Positions 59,932 through 64,000 of a stretch of 64,000 bases of DNA are shown here, piece by piece. The notes beneath the pieces were generated by a model. It saw only the letters and a list, made by a program, of their open reading frames with translations. It did not search any database and was not told the origin of the DNA. Position 1 is the first letter of the stretch; each line of letters begins with the position of its first letter. The position numbers and the translations under genes are program-made. The DNA lies in NCBI RefSeq assembly GCF_007752535.1, contig NZ_CP036426.1, positions 6,882,001-6,946,000 of the forward strand, given 5' to 3'. Source of the stretch: Tautonia plasticadhaerens (GTDB lineage Bacteria > Planctomycetota > Planctomycetia > Isosphaerales > Isosphaeraceae).

Positions 59932-62715
59932 TCAGCGGGGGGGGGTGGAGGGGGTCCGGGCGACCTGGCCCTCGGCGATCCGGACGTGGCTGTTGGAGCT
60001 GACGGCGGCCGACTCGGGCAGGTCGTCCCAGTAGACCTTCACGTCGAAATTGGCGACGGCCTGGCCGGAAGGGGGGGCCTTCTGCGCCTTCACCTCGACG
60101 ATGAAGGTGCGCTCGACCCCGGGGGCGAGGCGGTCGATGGCCGCGAAGCCGTGCTGGACGGGGTTGTCGGGGTTGGTGGCCGCGTCGGCCGGGTCGGTCT
60201 TCACGACGGAGATCCACTCATTCGTGAAGAAGTCGACCTTGACGTTGGTGGCCTCCTTGGAGCCGTCGTTGCGGATCCGGATCTCGAACTCGGTGGTGCC
60301 GCCGGCGTCGATGACGGTGTCCTTGCGGTCGAGGCCGACGATCTTAACGTCGGCGATGCCCATCACGTCGGTCGGCTGCTGGTCCCGGGGGGTGTCCCGG
60401 GGCTCCCGGAAGCCGTCGCAGTGGGCGGCCACTTCCACGGTGTAGATGGCGATCCGCTCCAGGGTGATCGGCACGCGGAACTGGCGGGACTCCCCCTTGT
60501 CCAGCCGGGGGACGCGCCAGTAGATGCTGTGCAGGCGCTTCTCCGGGTCCTGGCGGTACTTGGCGTCGGCGGGGACGGTGGGCTCGCCGCTCTCGGGGGC
60601 GAACAGGGCGACGGCCACGTCGGTGGCGGCGGCGGTCCCCTCGTTCCTGATCGTGACCACGTAGTCGGCCACCGAGCCGACCGGGCGGCTGTCGGGCCCG
60701 GCCACGTCGAGCGCCAGCTTGGGGGCGACGATCGTCACCTCCTTGATCGCCACGGGGGTCTCGGGCACCACGTCGGGGCTCTCGGCCTTGATGGCGCAGG
60801 AGTGCGGCCCCTGGCTGTCGGCCCGGACGCTCAGGGCGTAGGGCCCCCGGACCTCCCCGGGGCTGAGGTCGCCGACCTCCAGCTCGAACCGGGTGGCGTC
60901 GTTGAGCGAACCGGCGTCGTCGTAGCCCTGGAGGCCGCCGCTGAGGGTGGCGATCAGGTCGACGCCCCGGGCCGGGCCGTTGCCGACGTTGCGGACGGTG
61001 ACCGAGAAGTCGAAGTTCGTGCCCTTGAGCACCTCGCCGTTGGGGCCGACGAGGTCGATCTTCAGCTTCGGCTCCTGCACGGCCGTCCGGGACTTGGCCG
61101 CCATCACCGAGGAGACCCGGGGGACCAGGTCCATCGGCACGGCCTTCAGCGGCTTGACCCGCAGGTCGATCGCCCGGGAGTCCCCCGAGGGGAGCGAGGA
61201 CCAGTGCCAGACGAGGGTCCGGCCGTCGTCCTCCATCGTTTCGGCCGGCGGGGAGGACTCCTGGTGCTCCAGGCCGTCGGGGAGGGGCAGGCGGACGTAG
61301 ACGTCGAAGGCGTCGTCGCGGCCCTCGTTGCGGAGAGTGACGACCGCCTGCATCGGGACGTTGATGATGGTGGTGGGCGGGATGGAGACATCGAGGTTGA
61401 GCTGGACGTCCCGGGGCCCCTCGGGCAGGCGGTCGGCCAGGGAGTCGGCCATCGCCCCGGTACCGTCGAAGGGGGCGGCCGAGGCCCGGATCGAGGGGTC
61501 CTCCGGCGGGGCCGAGGCCGAGGCGGGCCCGGCCGAGGCGAAGTCGGGAGAGTCCGGGGCGGGCCGGGGCATCGCCGGGGCCGCCTCGGCGGCCCCGGAC
61601 GCCCCGAAGTTCGAGAAGCTGTTCGGATCCCGGGTCGGGAGGCCCGGGGCCGGCGATCCCGGGCCGGACTCGGCCGGCTCGGCGGCGAGGTCGGCCTCGT
61701 TGAGCGGGGAGGGATCGGGCTGACCCCCGCCGAGGCCCGGGAACGGGTCGCCGCCGCCGAGGCCGGGGTCGTCGGGCATCTCCTGCACGGCCAGGGGCCC
61801 GTCGTCGGGCGGCTCCTGCGCCGCCGGAGGGGAGAGGGGATCGGCGGCGAGGGGGAACTGCATGCCGCCCGACGACACGGCCATCCCCTGGGCCGGAGCG
61901 CCGGCATCGACGCCGTCGACGTCGGCGTACGGGTCGGGAGCCCCGGCCATCGGGTCGGGGTCGGCCGGGAAGGCCGGGCCCGGGTCGGGGAGCATGGGGG
62001 CGGCCGGGGGGTCGTCGGCCGGATCCTGGAGTCGGGCCTTCGGCCCGGGGGCCCCGACGGGGACGTCGGCATCGGCGGTGGCGCTGCCGAGGTCGGGCGA
62101 CCCGATCGAGGGCAAGTCGCCGGCCAGGTCGCCGAGGGGGTCGTCGAGCAGGTCCGGGAGGTCGCCCGCGGAGATCGGCGGCGGGGAATCGGTAGGTCCC
62201 CCGGGGTGGGCGAGGCCGGGGTCGGGGTCCCCCGAGGCGATCATCGGGGGATCGTCGCCGGGGGAGTCGAGGGCGTCGTGGGGCGGGGCCGTGGGGGGTG
62301 GCGTCGGGGAATCGGCCAGCGCGGGGGGGCCGCCTCTCGGGCCGACCGGGGGCAGGCCGGGGAGGTCGTCGACGCCCGGGGGCGGCGGTGAATCCCCGGC
62401 CGGGGAGGCGATCCTCGGCGGGGCATCCCCCGGCTCGGCCCCCGACTGAGCCCCGACGGCCGGTGCCCGGGTGTTGGGGATCGCCAGGCGGGGAGGGGCG
62501 TTGCCCGAGGGGCCCCCCGCGAGGCTCGGCGGGGGGACGGCCTCCCCGGGACCGGACCCGGCGGCGCCCGACCCGGACCGGGATTCGCCCCCCGAGACCC
62601 GGGGGGGCTCGGCCGAGGACGACGGCGGACCCTGGGCGGCCTGGCCGGACACCCAGTGGGCGCCGAGGGCCAGTCCGAGGGAGATCACCGCACAGATCGA
62701 CATCCGCAGGGACAT
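59932..62715 (-). CDS. large secreted repeat protein with DUF11/CARDB-like domains
   Basis: The start MSLRMSICAVISLGLALGAH at 62715 gives a clean signal peptide; two earlier in-frame ATG codons (62793, 62730) only add an Arg-rich stretch. 927 residues: about 400 residues of Pro/Asp/Gly-rich low complexity, then four Ig-like repeats of the DUF11/CARDB type (STTTINVPMQAVVTLRNEG-type strands; FDFSVTVRNVGNGPARGVDL; VADYVVTIRNEGTAAATDVAV; TTEFEIRIRNDGSKEATNVKVDF). Surface or envelope structural protein (inference). Confidence 0.8.
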   Translation of the reverse strand: MSLRMSICAVISLGLALGAHWVSGQAAQGPPSSSAEPPRVSGGESRSGSGAAGSGPGEAVPPPSLAGGPSGNAPPRLAIPNTRAPAVGAQSGAEPGDAPPRIASPAGDSPPPPGVDDLPGLPPVGPRGGPPALADSPTPPPTAPPHDALDSPGDDPPMIASGDPDPGLAHPGGPTDSPPPISAGDLPDLLDDPLGDLAGDLPSIGSPDLGSATADADVPVGAPGPKARLQDPADDPPAAPMLPDPGPAFPADPDPMAGAPDPYADVDGVDAGAPAQGMAVSSGGMQFPLAADPLSPPAAQEPPDDGPLAVQEMPDDPGLGGGDPFPGLGGGQPDPSPLNEADLAAEPAESGPGSPAPGLPTRDPNSFSNFGASGAAEAAPAMPRPAPDSPDFASAGPASASAPPEDPSIRASAAPFDGTGAMADSLADRLPEGPRDVQLNLDVSIPPTTIINVPMQAVVTLRNEGRDDAFDVYVRLPLPDGLEHQESSPPAETMEDDGRTLVWHWSSLPSGDSRAIDLRVKPLKAVPMDLVPRVSSVMAAKSRTAVQEPKLKIDLVGPNGEVLKGTNFDFSVTVRNVGNGPARGVDLIATLSGGLQGYDDAGSLNDATRFELEVGDLSPGEVRGPYALSVRADSQGPHSCAIKAESPDVVPETPVAIKEVTIVAPKLALDVAGPDSRPVGSVADYVVTIRNEGTAAATDVAVALFAPESGEPTVPADAKYRQDPEKRLHSIYWRVPRLDKGESRQFRVPITLERIAIYTVEVAAHCDGFREPRDTPRDQQPTDVMGIADVKIVGLDRKDTVIDAGGTTEFEIRIRNDGSKEATNVKVDFFTNEWISVVKTDPADAATNPDNPVQHGFAAIDRLAPGVERTFIVEVKAQKAPPSGQAVANFDVKVYWDDLPESAAVSSNSHVRIAEGQVARTPSTPPR

Positions 62716-63526
62716 GCCCGCGCTCCCCATCCTTGGGAAACGACCCCGAACGATTGGGTCGCCGCTCGGCGAGCGGCTCGGCCGCCGGGCCATATGGATC
62801 CGCCTCCCATCCCTGGGAGTGGGGCCCGGTCGATCGGCCGCCTCCCTCGTCCGCGCCCCGGGAGATCCGATCCGGATCCCGGCATCAACTCGACTCGATT
62901 CATCTCGTTTCGACTCGAATCGATCGGCGGCGGACGAGGGGCCGGCCCGGGACCGGGCGGGTTCGGGCTCCCGACCTAGGCTCGGCGGGCCCGACCGTCG
63001 GGACCCGCCGATGCGGCGCGAGTCGCCCCGCGGGAGGTTAGATAGCAGAAGTCGGCGGAAGGCGGAACCCCAGTCCCGGGATCGGGGCGGGTGGCCGGGG
63101 ATCAGGAGGGGGGACGACGAGCGGCCCTCCCCGCCGTCGGCCTCGATCGCGGCCCGGCCGACGATCTCCCCGGGCCGCCCGTCCCCTCCCCTCGGACGCG
63201 GGGGCCACCCCCGCCCGCGTCAGAAACCCCCCGCGTCGCCAGGAGATTGGTGCGGTTGGCGGGCCGGGATGCGGGGACGGGGGCCGGGGTGTGAATTCCT
63301 AAATTCGATCATTCTTAGGAGTTGCGCCGCGACGCCCCCGCTCGCCCGTCGGCCGGCGGCACGGCCGGTGCGATTTGTCCACCGCCGGCCCGGCAGGCCC
63401 GGGAGCCGGCCGATCCAGGGAGGGATCGGAGCGCCGGAGGGGTCGGCGGGGCGTCCGGGGACGGGCGCCGGGCCGGCCGGACACGGATCAACAGTTGATC
63501 GGACCACGAACAGAGAGGATCCTCGG
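62716..63526. other. 811-bp intergenic region without a supportable gene
   Basis: The region separates two divergent genes for exported proteins and should contain both promoters. Frames through it are long only because of high GC and have no ribosome sites. A short Sau3A-like TCGACTCGA-rich stretch (62886-62924) and a small hairpin CCTAA/TTAGG near 63298-63319 are visible. Nothing else can be supported. Confidence 0.6.
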
Positions 63527-63991
63527 ATGTTCATCAAGATGAAGGCCTTGACCCTGCTCGGCGCCCTGACGGCCGGCGGGCTCGTCATGCTCGGCGATCC
63601 GACCCCGGCGGCAGCGCAGTACGGGCCGGGATACGGGTTCGGGGGCGGGCCCGGCATCTCCCCGGTGGGGAGCTTCGGCAGCATCAACCTGAACCTCGGC
63701 TTCGGCCGGTCGTCGGGCTACGGCGGCGGCTGCAAGCACGGGTGCCGGACCCCCTGCGGGCACGTGCCCCGGCCGGCCTGCCCCACCCCCTACCCGACCG
63801 GCCCCGCCTTCGGGGGCTATCCCGGCTACGGGTACGGCGGCGGGACGTACTATCAGGAGTTCCGGTCGGGCTACAACGCCCCCGGATTCGGCCCGGGCTA
63901 CGGCTACGGCCGGGGACACGGGAGGGGCCGGGGCTACGGCTACGGCGGCTATCCCGGCTACGGCGGCTATCCCGGTGGCATCTGCCGCTGA
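63527..63991 (+). CDS. Gly/Tyr-rich secreted protein
   Basis: ATG 63527 after AGAGAGGA; 154 residues. Sec signal (FIKMKALTLLGALTAGGLVMLG) cleaved after AAA, then Gly-Tyr repeats (GPGYGFGGGPG; GYPGYGYGGG; GYGYGRGHGRGRGYGYGG) and a Cys cluster CKHGCRTPCGHVPRPAC. Resembles small structural or matrix proteins; no enzyme motif. The sequence is complete in the window. Confidence 0.75.
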   Translation: MFIKMKALTLLGALTAGGLVMLGDPTPAAAQYGPGYGFGGGPGISPVGSFGSINLNLGFGRSSGYGGGCKHGCRTPCGHVPRPACPTPYPTGPAFGGYPGYGYGGGTYYQEFRSGYNAPGFGPGYGYGRGHGRGRGYGYGGYPGYGGYPGGICR

Positions 63992-64000
63992 GGCGATCCG

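Noticed and set aside
59986-62391. Plus-strand 801-codon frame
   Set aside because: Antisense shadow of the DUF11/CARDB repeat gene, with no signal, motif or ribosome site.

Overview
The window comes from a high-GC planctomycete, most likely an Isosphaeraceae-type genome. The evidence is a DUF1559 prepilin-like secreted protein (58274-59344) with a small lipoprotein in front of it, a planctomycete-style 'AANRRNALRSTGPRT' protein (42706-44061), proline-rich secreted repeat proteins, and GC-rich codon use with many ATGA overlaps. Genus assignment is inference only.

The left part, 1-36 kb, is accessory DNA. It starts inside a RecB-like nuclease/helicase gene and continues with a defence-flavoured stretch. 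This holds a gamma-glutamylcyclotransferase-HEPN fusion gene split by an ISAs1 element with a perfect 10-bp target duplication, a lone BrxL/Lon C-terminal domain, and a complete three-gene ABC-three-component (ABC-3C) conflict system (6110-9833). A cluster of plasmid pRiA4b ORF-3-like genes follows: one split by IS630, one with a nonsense codon, one intact and one fragment. With them are DUF2293, DUF6398, TPR, cupin, glyoxalase and hydrolase genes. A second IS630 copy splits a PaiB-like gene. At 24.4-28.2 kb two identical IS701 copies in opposite orientation sit exactly on the two ends of an IS5-type element, forming a large palindrome. An island-like segment at 30.3-36.1 kb carries a small HTH protein, a possible AEP-primase-like replication protein, a catalytically dead SprT-like protein, two methyltransferase relics, two copies of a 12-bp motif with hairpins, and short iterated repeats. 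It abuts the 3' end of a tRNA-Gln gene.

From 36.2 to 44.1 kb the genes look chromosomal: an amidohydrolase and AbgT-type transporter pair, a hemolysin III family protein, two secreted proteins and the planctomycete-specific protein. An IS110-family element (45.0-46.3 kb) abuts the most notable structure in the window, an integron gene-cassette array at 46297-50229. It has eight attC sites and seven cassettes, all in one direction, carrying mostly tiny membrane or orphan proteins plus YCII-like and VOC-family proteins. No integrase gene is visible, so within this window it is a CALIN-type array. Seven of the eight attC sites are near-identical, as in sedentary chromosomal integrons; one is of a different type.

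The right end, 50.3-64 kb, is ordinary chromosome: a DUF1737 protein, a coiled-coil membrane protein, a glycosyltransferase, HflX, TruB, a DUF255 thioredoxin-like protein with a DsbD-like C-terminal domain, the DUF1559 and lipoprotein pair with a strong terminator, a large secreted repeat protein and a Gly/Tyr-rich secreted protein.
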